From Branchinecta lynchi (Eukaryota > Arthropoda > Branchiopoda > Anostraca > Branchinectidae), in NCBI GenBank assembly GCA_023053575.1, contig JAKZAP010000151.1, forward strand, positions 1 to 64,000: a DNA stretch of 64,000 nt, in the 5' to 3' direction. The translations under genes and the position numbers were made by a program. Positions 24,375 through 39,239 of this stretch are shown here, piece after piece (within the stretch, counting starts at the first letter, position 1; each line of letters begins with the position of its first letter). A model generated the notes under the pieces. That model ran no database searches and was not told the origin of the DNA. It saw only the letters and a list, made by a program, of their open reading frames with translations.

Positions 24375-26420
24375 AAACCAACCTTGCGGGAAAACCAACC
24401 TTGGGGGAAAACAAACCTTGTGGGAAATCAAACCTTGTGGGGAAACAAACCTAGTGGGAAAACAAACCTTGTGAGAAAACAATCCTTGTGGGAAAACAAA
24501 CCTTGTGGGGAAACAAACCTTGCGGGAAAACTAACCTTGTGGGAAAACAAACCCTGCGGGAAAACCAACCTTGTGGGAAAACCAACCTTGTGGGGAAACA
24601 AACCTTTCGGGAAAACCAACCTTGTGGGAAAACAAACCTTGTGGGAAAACAAACCTTGTGGGGAAACAAAACTTGTGGGAAAACCAACCTTGCGGGAAAG
24701 CGAATCTTTTGGGAAAACTAACAAAGTGGGAAAACAAACCTTGTGGGAAAACCAACCTTGCGGGAAAACCAACCTTGGGGGAAAACAAAGCTTGTGGGAA
24801 AACAAACCTTGTGGGAAAGCGAACCTTGCGGGAAAGCGAACCTTTTGGGAAAACCAACACAGTGGGAAAACAAACCTTGTGAGAAAACAATCCTTGTGGG
24901 AAAACAAACCTTGTGGGGAAACAAACCTTGTGGGGAAACAAACCTTGTGGGAAAACTAACCTTGTGGGAAAACAAACCTTGCGGGAAAACTAACCTTGTG
25001 GGAAAACAAACCCTGCGGGAAAACCAGCCTTGTGGGAAAACCAACCTTGTGGGGAAACAAACCTTTCGGGAAAACCAACCTTGTGGGAAAACAAACCTTG
25101 TGAGAAAACAAACATTGTGGGGAAACAAACCTTGTGGGAAAACCAGCCTTGCGGGAAAGCGAACCTTTTGGGAAAACCAGCACAGTGGGAAAACAAACCT
25201 TGTGGGAAAACCAACCTTGCGGGAAAACCAACCTTGGGGGAAAACAAAGCTTGTGGGAAAACAAACCTTTTCGGAAAACCAACCTAGTGGGAAAAACAAC
25301 CTAGTGGGAAAACAAACCTTGTGAGAAAACAAACCTTGTGGGAAAACCAACCTTATGGGGAAAGCAACCCTGCGGGAAAACCAACCTTGTGGGAAAACCA
25401 ACCTTGTGGGAAAACGAACCTTGTGGGAAAGCGAACCTTTTGGGAAAACCAACACAGTGGGAAAACAAACCTTGTGGGAAAACCAACCTTGCGGGAAAAC
25501 CAACCTTGGGGGAAAACAAACCTTGTGGGAAAACAAACCTTGTGGGGAAACAAACCTAGTGGGAAAACAAAATTTGTGAGAAAACCAACCTTGTGGGAAA
25601 ACCAACCTTGCGGGAAAGCGAACCTTTTGGGAAAACCAACACAGTGGGAAAACAAACCTTGTGGGAAAACAATCCTTGTGGGAAAACAAACCTTGTGGGG
25701 AAACAAACCTTGTGGGGAAACAAACCTTGTGGGAAAACTAACCTTGTGGGAAAACAAACCTTGCGGGAAAACTAACCTTGTGGGAAAACAAACCCTGCGG
25801 GAAAACAAACCTTGTGGGAAAACCAACCTTGTGGGGAAACAAACCTTTCTGGAAAACCAACCTTGTGGCAAAACAAACCTTGTGGGAAAACAAACCTTGT
25901 GGGAAAACAAACCTTGTGGGAAAACAAACCTTGTGAGAAAACAAACCTTGTGGGGAAACAAACCTAGTGGGAACACAAACCTTGTGAGAAAACAAACCTT
26001 GTGGGAAAACCAACCTTGCGGGAAAGCGAACCTCTTGGGAAAACCAACACAGTGGGAAAACAAACCTTGTGAGAAAACGATCCTTGTGGGAAAACAAACC
26101 TTGTGGGGAAACAAACCTTGTGGGGAAACAAACCTTGTGGGAAAACTAACCTTGTGGGAAAACAAACCTTGCGGGAAAACTAACCTTGTGGGAAAACAAA
26201 CCCTGCGGGAAAACCAGCATTGTGGGAAAACCAACCTTGTGGGGAAACAAACCTTTCGGGAAAACCAACCTTGTTGGAAAACAAACCTTGTGAGAAAACA
26301 AACATTGTGGGGAAACAAACCTTGTGGGAAAACCCGCCTTGCGGGAAAGCGAACCTTTTGGGAAAACCAACCTTATGGGGAAAGCAACCCTGCGGGAAAA
26401 CCAACCTTGTGGGAAAACCA
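24375..26420. repeat. Triplicated 2-kb block E, copy 2
   Basis: Direct neighbour of copy 1, separated by about 370 bp of other monomers. The match stops near 26420. Confidence 0.8.
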
Positions 26421-26733
26421 ACCTTTTGGGAAAGCGAACCTTTTGGGAAAACCAACACAGTGGGAAAACAAACCTTGTGGGAAAACAAACCCTGCGGGAA
26501 AACCAACCTTGTGGGAAAACCAACCTTGTGGGGAAACAAACCTTTCGGGAAAACCAACCTTGTGGGAAAACAAACCTTGTGGGAAAACAAACCTTGTGGG
26601 GAAACAAACCTTGTGGGAAAACCAACCTTGCGGGAAAGCGAACCTTTCGGGAAAACCAACACAGTGGGAAAACAAACCTTGTGGGTAAACCAACCTTGCG
26701 GGAAAACCAACCTTGGGGGAAAACAAAGCTTGT

Positions 26734-29700
26734 GGGAAAACAAACCTTGTGGGAAAACAAACCTTGTGGGAAAACCAACCTAGTGGGAAAACAATCCTTG
26801 TGAGAAAACAAACCTTTTGGGAAAACCAACCTTATGGGGAAACAAACCCTGCGGGAAAACCAACCTTGTGGGAAAACCAACCTTGCGGGAAAGCGAACCT
26901 TTTGGGAAAACCAACACAGTGGGAAAACAAACCTTGTGGGAAAACAATCCTTGTGGGAAAACAAACCTTGTGGGGAAACAAACCTTGTGGGGAAACAAAC
27001 CTTGTGGGAAAACTAACCTTGTGGGAAAACAAACCTTGCGGGAAAACTAACCTTGTGGGAAAACAAACCCTGCGGGAAAACAAACCTTGTGGGAAAACCA
27101 ACCTTGTGGGGAAACAAACCTTTCTGGAAAACCAACTTTGTGGCAAAACAAACCTTGTGGGAAAACAAACCTTGTGGGAAAACAAACCTTGTGGGAAAAC
27201 AAACCTTGTGAGAAAACAAACCTTGTGGGGAAACAAACCTAGTGGGAACACAAACCTTGTGAGAAAACAAACCTTGTGGGAAAACCAACCTTGCGGGAAA
27301 GCGAACCTTGCGGGAAAGTGAACCTCTTGGGAAAACCAACACAGTGGGAAAACAAACCTTGTGAGAAAACGATCCTTGTGGGAAAACAAACCTTGTGGGG
27401 AAACAAACCTTGTGGGGAAACAAACCTTGTGGGAAAACTAACCTTGTGGGAAAACAAACCTTGCGGGAAAACTAACCTTGTGGGAAAACAAACCCTGCGG
27501 GAAAACCAGCCTTGTGGGAAAACCAACCTTGTGGGGAAACAAACCTTTCGGGAAAACCAACCTTGTGGGAAAACAAACCTTGTGAGAAAACAAACATTGT
27601 GGGGAAACAAACCTTGTGGGAAAACCCGCCTTGCGGGAAAGCGAACCTTTTGGGAAAACCAACCTTATGGGGAAAGCAACCCTGCGGGAAAACCAACCTT
27701 GTGGGAAAACCAACCTTGTGGGAAAACCAACCTTTTGGGAAAGCGAACCTTTCGGGAAAACCAACACAGTGGGAAAACAAACCTTGTGGGAAAACAAACC
27801 TTGTGGGGAAACAAACCTTGCGGGAAAACTAACCTTGTGGGAAAACAAACCCTGCGGGAAAACCAACCTTGTGGGAAAACCAACCTTGTGGGGAAACAAA
27901 CCTTTCGGGAAAACCAACCTTGTGGGAAAACAAACCTTGTGGGAAAACAAACCTTGTGGGGAAACAAACCTTGTGGGAAAACCAACCTTGCGGGAAAGCG
28001 AACCTTTCGGGAAAACCAACACAGTGGGAAAACAAACCTTGTGGGTAAACCAACCTTGCGGGAAAACCAACCTTGGGGGAAAACAAAGCTTGTGGGAAAA
28101 CAAACCTTGTGGGAAAACCAACCTAGTGGGAAAAACAACCTTGGGGGAAAACAAAGCTTGTGGGAAAACAAACCTTGTGGGAAAACCAACCTAGTGTGAA
28201 AAACAACCTAGTGGGAAAACAAACCTTGTGAGAAAACAAACCTTGTGGGAAAACCAACCTTATGGGGAAAGCAACCCTGCGGGAAAACCAACCTTGTGGG
28301 AAAACCAACTTTGTGGGAAAACCAACCTTGTGGGAAAGCGAACCTTTTGGGAAAACCAACACAGTGGGAAAACAAACCTTGTGGGAAAACAAACCTTGTG
28401 GGGAAACAAACCTTGCGGGAAAACTAACCTTGTGGGAAAACAAACCCTGCGGGAAAACCAACCTTGGGGGAAAACCAACCTTGCGGGAAAGCGAACCTTT
28501 TGGGAAAACCAACACAGTGGGAAAACAAACCTTGTGGGAAAACCAACCTTGCGGGAAAACCAACCTTGGGGGAAAACAAACCTTGTGGGAAATCAAACCT
28601 TGTGGGGAAACAAACCTAGTGGGAAAACAAACCTTGTGAGAAAACAATCCTTGTGGGAAAACAAACCTTGTGGGGAAACAAACCTTGCGGGAAAACTAAC
28701 CTTGTGGGAAAACAAACCCTGCGGGAAAACCAACCTTGTGGGAAAACCAACCTTGTGGGGAAACAAACCTTTCGGGAAAACCAACCTTGTGGGAAAACAA
28801 ACCTTGTGGGAAAACAAACCTTGTGGGGAAACAAAACTTGTGGGAAAACCAACCTTGCGGGAAAGCGAATCTTTTGGGAAAACTAACAAAGTGGGAAAAC
28901 AAACCTTGTGGGAAAACCAACCTTGCGGGAAAACCAACCTTGGGGGAAAACAAAGCTTGTGGGAAAACAAACCTTGTGGGAAAGCGAACCTTGCGGGAAA
29001 GCGAACCTTTTGGGAAAACCAACACAGTGGGAAAACAAACCTTGTGAGAAAACAATCCTTGTGGGAAAACAAACCTTGTGGGGAAACAAACCTTGTGGGG
29101 AAACAAACCTTGTGGGAAAACTAACCTTGTGGGAAAACAAACCTTGCGGGAAAACTAACCTTGTGGGAAAACAAACCCTGCGGGAAAACCAGCCTTGTGG
29201 GAAAACCAACCTTGTGGGGAAACAAACCTTTCGGGAAAACCAACCTTGTGGGAAAACAAACCTTGTGAGAAAACAAACATTGTGGGGAAACAAACCTTGT
29301 GGGAAAACCAGCCTTGCGGGAAAGCGAACCTTTTGGGAAAACCAGCACAGTGGGAAAACAAACCTTGTGGGAAAACCAACCTTGCGGGAAAACCAACCTT
29401 GGGGGAAAACAAAGCTTGTGGGAAAACAAACCTTTTCGGAAAACCAACCTAGTGGGAAAAACAACCTAGTGGGAAAACAAACCTTGTGAGAAAACAAACC
29501 TTGTGGGAAAACCAACCTTATGGGGAAAGCAACCCTGCGGGAAAACCAACCTTGTGGGAAAACCAACCTTGTGGGAAAACGAACCTTGTGGGAAAGCGAA
29601 CCTTTTGGGAAAACCAACACAGTGGGAAAACAAACCTTGTGGGAAAACCAACCTTGCGGGAAAACCAACCTTGGGGGAAAACAAACCTTGTGGGAAAACA

Positions 29701-30655
29701 AACCTTGTGGGGAAACAAACCTAGTGGGAAAACAAAATTTGTGAGAAAACCAACCTTGTGGGAAAACCAACCTTGCGGGAAAGCGAACCTTTTGGGAAAA
29801 CCAACACAGTGGGAAAACAAACCTTGTGGGAAAACAATCCTTGTGGGAAAACAAACCTTGTGGGGAAACAAACCTTGTGGGGAAACAAACCTTGTGGGAA
29901 AACTAACCTTGTGGGAAAACAAACCTTGCGGGAAAACTAACCTTGTGGGAAAACAAACCCTGCGGGAAAACAAACCTTGTGGGAAAACCAACCTTGTGGG
30001 GAAACAAACCTTTCTGGAAAACCAACCTTGTGGCAAAACAAACCTTGTGGGAAAACAAACCTTGTGGGAAAACAAACCTTGTGAGAAAACAAACCTTGTG
30101 GGGAAACAAACCTAGTGGGAACACAAACCTTGTGAGAAAACAAACCTTGTGGGAAAACCAACCTTGCGGGAAAGCGAACCTCTTGGGAAAACCAACACAG
30201 TGGGAAAACAAACCTTGTGAGAAAACGATCCTTGTGGGAAAACAAACCTTGTGGGGAAACAAACCTTGTGGGGAAACAAACCTTGTGGGAAAACTAACCT
30301 TGTGGGAAAACAAACCTTGCGGGAAAACTAACCTTGTGGGAAAACAAACCCTGCGGGAAAACCAGCATTGTGGGAAAACCAACCTTGTGGGGAAACAAAC
30401 CTTTCGGGAAAACCAACCTTGTTGGAAAACAAACCTTGTGAGAAAACAAACATTGTGGGGAAACAAACCTTGTGGGAAAACCCGCCTTGCGGGAAAGCGA
30501 ACCTTTTGGGAAAACCAACCTTATGGGGAAAGCAACCCTGCGGGAAAACCAACCTTGTGGGAAAACCAACCTTGTGGGAAAACCAACCTTTTGGGAAAGC
30601 GAACCTTTTGGGAAAACCAACACAGTGGGAAAACAAACCTTGTGGGAAAACAAAC
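26734..30655. repeat. Large duplicated block B, copy 2
   Basis: Partner of 20155-24090. Within it, 28540-30570 is also the third copy of the 2-kb block E. Confidence 0.85.
28540..30570. repeat. Triplicated 2-kb block E, copy 3
   Basis: 4,165 bp (245 x 17) from copy 2, inside the second copy of block B. Copy 3 thus arose when B was duplicated, after or together with the E duplication. Confidence 0.8.
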
Positions 30656-31229
30656 CTTGTGGGGAAACAAACCTTGCGGGAAAACTAACCTTGTGGGAAA
30701 ACAAACCCTGCGGGAAAACCAACCTTGTGGGAAAACCAACCTTGTGGGGAAACAAACCTTTCGGGAAAACCAACCTTGTGGGAAAACAAACCTTGTGGGA
30801 AAACAAACCTTGTGGGGAAACAAACCTTGTGGGAAAACCAACCTTGCGGGAAAGCGAACCTTTCGGGAAAACCAACACAGTGGGAAAACAAACCTTGTGG
30901 GTAAACCAACCTTGCGGGAAAACCAACCTTGGGGGAAAACAAAGCTTGTGGGAAAACAAACCTTGTGGGAAAACCAACCTAGTGGGAAAAACAACCTTGG
31001 GGGAAAACAAAGCTTGTGGGAAAACAAACCTGGTGGGAAAACCAACCTAGTGTGAAAAACAACCTAGTGGGAAAACAAACCTTGTGAGAAAACAAACCTT
31101 GCGGGAAAACCAACCTTATGGGGAAAGCAACCCTGCGGAAAAACCAACCTTGTGGGAAAACCAACCTTGTGGGAAAACCAACCTTGTGGGAAAGCGAACC
31201 TTTTGGGAAAACCAACACAGTGGGAAAAC

Positions 31230-32320
31230 AAACCTTGTGGGAAAACAAACCTTGTGGGGAAACAAACCTTGTGGGAAAACCAACCTTGCGGGAAAGCGAA
31301 CCTTTTGGGAAAGAGAACCTTTTGGGAAAACAAACCTTTTGGGTAAACCAACCTTGCGGGAAAACCAACCTTGGGGGAAAACAAAGCTTGTGGGAAAACA
31401 AACCTTTTCGGAAAACCAACCTAGTGGGAAAAACAACCTAGTGGGAAAACAAACCTTGTGAGAAAACAAACCTTGTTGGAAAACCAACCTTATGGGGAAA
31501 GCAACCCTGCGGGAAAACCAACCTTGTGGGAAAACCAACCTTGTGGGAAAGCGAACCTTTTGGGAAAACCAACACAGTGGGAAAACAAACCTTGTGGGAA
31601 AACAAACCTTGTGGGGAAACAAACCTTGCGGGAAAACTAACCTTGTGGGAAAACAAACCCTGCGGGAAAACCAACCTTGGGGGAAAACAAAGCTTGTGGG
31701 AAAACAAACCTTGTGGGGAAAACCAACCTAGTGGGAAAAACAACCTAGTGGGAAAACAAACCTTGTGAGAAAACAAACCTTGTGGGAAAACCAACCTTAT
31801 AGGGAAAGCAACCCTGCGGGAAAATCAACCTTGTGGGATAACCAACCTTGTGGGAAAACCAACCTTGTGGAAAGCGAACCTTTTGGGAAAACCAACACAG
31901 TGGGAAAACAAACCTTGTGGGAAAACAAACCTTGTGGGGAAACAAACCTTGCGGGAAAACTAATCTTGTGGGAAAACAAACCCTGCGGGAAAACCAACCT
32001 TGTGGGAAAACCAACCTTGTGGGGAAACAAACCTTTCGGGAAAACAAACCTTTCGGGAAAACCAACCTTGTGGGAAAACAAACCTTGCGGGAAAACTAAC
32101 CTTGTGGGAAAACAAACCCTGCGGGAAAACCAACCTTGTGGGAAAACCAACCTTGTGGGGAAACAAACCTTTCGGGAAAACCAACCTTGTGGGAAAACAA
32201 ACATTGTGTTAAATCAGACCTTGTCGGAAAACTAACCTTGCGGGAAAACCAACCTTGTGGGAAAACCAACCTTATGGGAAAACCAACCTTGCGGGAAAAC
32301 CAACCTTGGGGGAAAACAAA
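31230..32320. repeat. Duplicated block F, copy 1
   Basis: About 1.1 kb repeated at 33680-34760, offset 2,448 bp (144 x 17). It begins with the rare GGGAAAGAGAACC monomer (near 31312 and 33760). Parts recur again near 38200-38900. Confidence 0.75.
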
Positions 32321-33679
32321 CCTTGTGGGAAAACCAACCTAGTGGGAAAAACAACCTTGGGGGAAAACAAAGCTTGTGGGAAAACAAACCTGGTGGGAAA
32401 ACCAACCTAGTGTGAAAAACAACCTAGTGGGAAAACAAACCTTGTGAGAAAACAAACCTTGCGGGAAAACCAACCTTATGGGGAAAGCAACCCTGCGGAA
32501 AAACCAACCTTGTGGGAAAACCAACCTTGTGGGAAAACCAACCTTGTGGGAAAGCGAACCTTTTGGGAAAACCAACACAGTGGGAAAACAAACCTTGTGG
32601 GAAAACAAACCTTGTGGGGAAACAAACCTTGCGGGAAAACTAACCTTGTGGGAAAACAAACCCTGCGGGAAAACCAACCTTGGGGGAAAACCAACCTTGC
32701 GGGAAAGCGAACCTTTTGGGAAAACCAACACAGTGGGAAAACAAACCTTGTGGGAAAACCAACCTTGCGGGAAAACCAACCTTGGGGGAAAACAAACCTT
32801 GTGGGAAAACAAACCTTGTGAGAAAACAATCCTTGTGGGAAAACAAACCTTGTGGGGAAACAAACCTTGCGGGAAAACTAACCTTGTGGGAAAACAAACC
32901 TTGTGGGGAAACAAACCTTGTGGGGAAACAAACCTTGTGGGAAAACTAACCTTGTGGGAAAACCAACCTTGCGGGAAAACCAACCTTGGGGGAAAACAAA
33001 GCTTGTGGGAAAACAAACCTTGTGGGAAGACCAACCTAGTGGGAAACACAACCTAGTGGGAAAACAAACCTTATGGGGAAAGCAACCCTGCGGGAAAACC
33101 AACCTTGTGGGAAAACCAACCTTGTGGGAAAGCGAACCTTTTGGGAAAACCAACACAGTGGGAAAACAAACCTTGTGGGAAAACCAACCTTGCGGGAAAA
33201 CCAACCTTGGGGGAAAACAAACCTTGTGGGAAAACAAACCTTGTGGGGAAACAAACCTTGTGGGGAAACAAACCTTGTGGGAAAACTAACCTTGTGGGAA
33301 AACAAACCTTGTGGGAAAACCAACCTTGTGGGAAAGCGAACCTTTTGGGAAAACCAACACAGTGGGAAAACAAACCTTGTGGGAAAACAAACCTTGTGGG
33401 GAAACAAACCTTGCGGGAAAACTAACCTTGTGGGAAAACAAACCCTGCGGGAAAACCAACCTTGTGGGAAAACCAACCTTGTGGGGAAACAAACCTTTCG
33501 GGAAAACCAACCTTGTGGGAAAACAAACCTTGTGGGAAAACAAACCTTGTGGGGAAACAAACCTTAAGGGAAAACTAACCTTGTGGGAAAACAAACCCTG
33601 CGGGAAAACCAACCTTGTGGGAAAACCAACCTTGTGGGGAAACAAACCTTTCGGAAAAACCAACCTTGTGGGAAAACAA

Positions 33680-34760
33680 ACCTTGTGGGAAAACAAACCT
33701 TGTGGGGAAACAAACCTTGTGGGAAAACCAACCTTGCGGGAAAGCGAACCTTTTGGGAAAGAGAACCTTTTGGGAAAACAAACCTTTTGGGTAAACCAAC
33801 CTTGCGGGAAAACCAACCTTGGGGGAAAACAAAGCTTGTGGGAAAACAAACCTTTTCGGAAAACCAACCTAGTGGGAAAAACAACCTAGTGGGAAAACAA
33901 ACCTTGTGAGAAAACAAACCTTGTTGGAAAACCAACCTTATGGGGAAAGCAACCCTGCGGGAAAACCAACCTTGTGGGAAAACCAACCTTGTGGGAAAGC
34001 GAACCTTTTGGGAAAACCAACACAGTGGGAAAACAAACCTTGTGGGAAAACAAACCTTGTGGGGAAACAAACCTTGCGGGAAAACTAACCTTGTGGGAAA
34101 ACAAACCCTGCGGGAAAACCAACCTTGGGGGAAAACAAAGCTTGTGGGAAAACAAACCTTGTGGGGAAAACCAACCTAGTGGGAAAAACAACCTAGTGGG
34201 AAAACAAACCTTGTGAGAAAACAAACCTTGTGGGAAAACCAACCTTATAGGGAAAGCAACCCTGCGGGAAAATCAACCTTGTGGGAAAACCAACCTTGTG
34301 GGAAAACCAACCTTGTGGAAAGCGAACCTTTTGGGAAAACCAACACAGTGGGAAAACAAACCTTGTGGGAAAACAAACCTTGTGGGGAAACAAACCTTGC
34401 GGGAAAACTAATCTTGTGGGAAAACAAACCCTGCGGGAAAACCAACCTTGTGGGAAAACCAACCTTGTGGGGAAACAAACCTTTCGGGAAAACCAACCTT
34501 GTGGGAAAACAAACCTTGCGGGAAAACTAACCTTGTGGGAAAACAAACCCTGCGGGAAAACCAACCTTGTGGGAAAACCAACCTTGTGGGGAAACAAACC
34601 TTTCGGGAAAACCAACCTTGTGGGAAAACAAACATTGTGTTAAATCAGACCTTGTCGGAAAACTAACCTTGCGGGAAAACCAACCTTGTGGGAAAACCAA
34701 CCTTATGGGAAAACCAACCTTGCGGGAAAACCAACCTTGGGGGAAAACAAACCTTGTGGG
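33680..34760. repeat. Duplicated block F, copy 2
   Basis: Partner of 31230-32320. Confidence 0.75.
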
Positions 34761-35649
34761 TAAACAAACCTTGTGGGAAAACAAACCCTGCGGGAAAACC
34801 AACCTTGTGGGAAAACCAACCTTGTGGGGAAACAAACCTTTCGGGAAAACCAACCTTGTGGGAAAACCAACCTTATGGGGAAACAAACCCTGCGGGAAAA
34901 CCAACCTTGTGGGAAAACCAACCTTGCGGGAAAGCGAACCTTTTGGGAAAACCAACACAGTGGGAAAACAAACCTTGTGAGAAAACAATCCTTGTGGGAA
35001 AACAAACCTTGTGGGGAAACAAACCTTGTGGGGAAACAAACCTTGTGGGAAAACTAACCTTGTGGGAAAACAAATCTTGCGGGAAAACTAACCTTGTGGG
35101 AAAACAAACCCTGTGGGAAAACAAACCTTGTGGGAAAACCAACCTTGTGGGGAAACAAACCTTTCTGGAAAACCAACCTTGTTGCAAAACAAACCTTGTG
35201 GGAAAACAAACCTTGTGGGAAAACAAACCTTGTGGGAAAACAAACCTTGTGAGAAAACAAACCTTGTGGGGAAACAAACCTAGTGGGAAAACAAACCTTG
35301 TGAGAAAACAAACCTTGTGGGAAAACCAACCTTGCGGGAAAGCGAACCTTGCGGGAAAGCGAACCTTGCGGGAAAAACAACACAGTGGGAAAACAAACCT
35401 TGTGAGAAAACAATCCTTGTGGGAAAACAAACCTTGTGGGGAAACAAACCTTGTGGGGAAACAAACCTTGTGGGAAAACAAACCTTGTGAGAAAACAAAC
35501 CTTGTGGGGAAACAAACCTAGTGGGAAAACAAACCTTGTGAGAAAACAAACCTTGTGGGAAAACCAACCTTGCGGGAAAGCGAACCTCTTGGGAAAACCA
35601 ACACAGTGGGAAAACAAACCTTGTGAGAAAACAATCCTTGTGGGAAAAC

Positions 35650-37150
35650 AAACCTTGTGGGGAAACAAACCTTGTGGGGAAACAAACCTTGTGGGAAAAC
35701 TAACCTTGTGGGAAAACAAACCTTGTGGGGAAACAAACCTTGTGGGGAAACAAACCTTGTGGGAAAACAAACCTTGTGAGAAAACAATCCTTGTGGGAAA
35801 ACAAACCTTGTGGGGAAACAAACCTTGTGGGGAAACAAACCTTGTGGGGAAACAAACCTTGTGGGGAAACAAACCTTGTGGGAAAACAAACCTTGTGGGA
35901 AAACCAACCTTATGGGGAAAGCAACCCTGCGGGAAAACCAACCTTGTGGGAAAACCAACCTTGTGGGAAAACCAACCTTGTGGGAAAGCGAACCTTTTGG
36001 GAAAACCAACACAGTGGGAAAACAAACCTTGTGGGAAAACAAACCTTGTGGGGAAACAAACCTTGCGGGAAAACTAACCTTGTGGGAAAAAAAACCCTGT
36101 GGGAAAACCAACCTTGGGGGAAAACAAAGCTTGTGGGAAAACAAACCTTGTGGGAAAACCAACCTAGTGGGAAAAACAACCTAGTGGGAAAACAAACCTT
36201 GTGAGAAAACAAACCTTGTGGGAAAACCAACCTCATGTGGAAAGCAACCCTGCGGGAAAACCAACCTTGTGGGAAAACCAACCTTGTGGGAAAACCAACC
36301 TTGTGGGAAAGCGAACCTTTTGGGAAAACCAACATAGTGGGAAAACAAACCTTGTGGGAAAACAAACCTTGTGGGGAAACAAACCTTGCGGGAAAACTAA
36401 CCTTGTGGGAAAACAAACCCTGCGGGAAAACCAACCTTGTGGGAAAACCAACCTTGTGGGGAAACAAACCTTTCGGGAAAACTAACCTTGTGGGAAAACA
36501 AACCCTGCGGGAAAACCAACCTTGTGGGAAAACCAACCTTGTGGGGAAACAAACATTTCGGGAAAACCAACCTTGTGGGAAAACAAACATTGTGTTAAAT
36601 CAGACCTTGTGGGAAAACTAACCTTGCGGGAAAACCAATCTTGTGGGAAAACCAACCTTATGGGAAAACCAACCTTGCGGGAAAACCAACCTTGCGGGAA
36701 AGTGAACCTTTTGGGAAAACCAAAACAGTGGGAAAACAAACCTTGTGAGAAAACAATCCTTGTGGGAAAACAAACCTTGTGGGAAAACAAACCTTGTGGG
36801 AAAACCAACCTAGTGGGAAAACAAACCTTGTGAGAAAACAAACCTTTTGGGAAAACCAATCTTATGGGGAAACAAACCCTGCGGGAAAACCAACCTTGTG
36901 GGAAAACCAACCTTGCGGGAAAGTGAACCTTTTGGGAAAACCAACACAGTGGGAAAACAAACCTTGTGAGAAAACAATCCTTGTGGGAAAACAAACCTTG
37001 TGGGGAAACAAACCTTGTGGGGAAACAAACCTTGTGGGAAAACTAACCTTGTGGGAAAACGAACCTTGCGGGAAAACTAACCTTGTGGGAAAACAAACCC
37101 TGCGGGAAAACAAACCTTGTGGGAAAACCAACCTTGTGGGGAAACAAACC
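35650..37150. repeat. Duplicated block G, copy 1
   Basis: About 1.5 kb repeated at 39240-40740, with offset 3,588 bp in the left part and 3,622 bp in the right part (two monomers gained). It contains one AACATTGTGTTAAATCAGA landmark. Confidence 0.75.
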
Positions 37151-39239
37151 TTTCTGGAAAACCAACCTTGTGGCAAAACAAACCTTGTGGGAAAACAAAC
37201 CTTGTGGGAAAACAAACCTTGTGGGAAAACAAACCTTGTGAGAAAACAAAGCTTGTGGGGAAACAAACCTAGTGGGAAAACAAACCTTGTGAGAAAACAA
37301 ACCTTGTGGGAAAACCAACCTTGCGGGAAAGCGAACCTTGCGGGAAAGCGAACCTCTTGGGAAAACCAACACAGTGGGAAAACAAACCTTGTGAGAAAAC
37401 AATCCTTGTGGGAAAACAAACCTTGTGGGGAAACAAACCTTGTGGGGAAACAAACCTTGTGGGAAAACTAACCTTGTGGGAAAACAAACCTTGCGGGAAA
37501 ACTAACCTTGTGGGAAAACAAACCCTGCGGGAAAACCAGCCTTGTGGGAAAACCAACCTTGTGGGGAAACAAACCTTTCGGGAAAACCAACCTTGTGGGA
37601 AAACAAGCCTTGTGAGAAAACAAACATTGTGGGGAAACAAACCTTGTGGGAAAACCAGCCTTGCGGGAAAGCGAACCTTTTGGGAAAACCAACCTTATGG
37701 GGAAAGCAACCCTGCGGGAAAACCAACCTTGTGGGAAAACCAACCTTGTGGGAAAACCAACCTTTTGGGAAAGCGAACCTTTTGGGAAAACCAACACAGT
37801 GGGAAAACAAACCTTGTGGGAAAACAAACCTTGTGGGGAAACAAACCTTGTGGGAAAACCAACCTTGCGGGAAAGCGAACCTTTTGGGAAAACCAACACA
37901 GTGGGAAAACAAACCTTGTGGGTAAAACAACCTTGCGGGAAAACCAACCTTGGGGGAAAACAAAGCTTCTGGGAAAACAAACCTTGTGGGAAAACCAACC
38001 TAGTGGGAAAAACAACCTTGGGGGAAAACAAAGCTTGTGGGAAAACAAACCTTGTGGGAAAACCAACCTAGTGGGAAAAACAACCTAGTGGGAAAACAAA
38101 CCTTGTGAGAAAACAAACCTTGTGGGAAAACCAACCTTAGGGGGAAAGCAACCCTGCGGGAAAACCAACCTTGTGGGAAAACCAACCTTGTGGGAAAACC
38201 AACCTTGTGGGAAAGCGAACCTTTTGGGAAAACCAACACAGTGGGAAAACAAACCTTGTGGGAAAACAAACCTTGTGGGGAAACAAACCTTGCGGGAAAA
38301 CTAACCTTGTGGGAAAACAAACCCTGCGGGAAAACCAACCTTGGGGGAAAACAAAGCTTGTGGGAAAACAAACCTTGTGGGGAAAACCAACCTAGTGGGA
38401 AAAACAACCTAGTGGGAAAACAAACCTTGTGAGAAAACAAACCTTGTGGGAAAACCAACCTTATAGGGAAAGCAACCCTGCGGGAAAATCAACCTTGTGG
38501 GAAAACCAACCTTGTGGGAAAACCAACCTTGTGGGAAAACCAACCTTGTGGGAAAGCGAACCTTTTGGGAAAACCAACACAGTGGGAAAACAAACCTTGT
38601 GGGAAAACAAACCTTGTGGGGAAACAAACCTTGCGGGAAAACTAATCTTGTGGGAAAACAAACCCTGCGGGAAAACCAACCTTGTGGGAAAACCAACCTT
38701 GTGGGGAAACAAACCTTTCGGGAAAACCAACCTTGTGGGAAAACAAACCTTGCGGGAAAACTAACCTTGTGGGAAAACAAACCCTGCGGGAAAACCAACC
38801 TTGTGGGAAAACCAACCTTGTGGGGAAACAAACCTTTCGGGAAAACCAACCTTGTGGGAAAACAAACATTGTGTTAAATCAGACCTTGTCGGAAAACTAA
38901 CCTTGCGGGAAAACCAACCTTGCGGGAAAACCAACCTTATGGGAAAACCAACCTTGCGGGAAAACCAACCGTGGGGGAAAACAAACCTTGTGGGTAAACA
39001 AACCTTGTGGGAAAACAAACCCTGTGGGAAAACCAACCTAGTTGGAAAACAAACCTTGTGAGAAAACAAACCTTTTGGGAAAACCAACCTTATGGGGAAA
39101 GCAACCCTGCGGGAAAACCAACCTTGTGGGAAAACCAACCTTGTGGGAAAACCAACCTTGCGGGAAAGCGAACCTCTTGGGAAAACCAACACAGTGGGAA
39201 AACAAACCTTGTGAGAAAACAATCCTTGTGGGAAAACAA

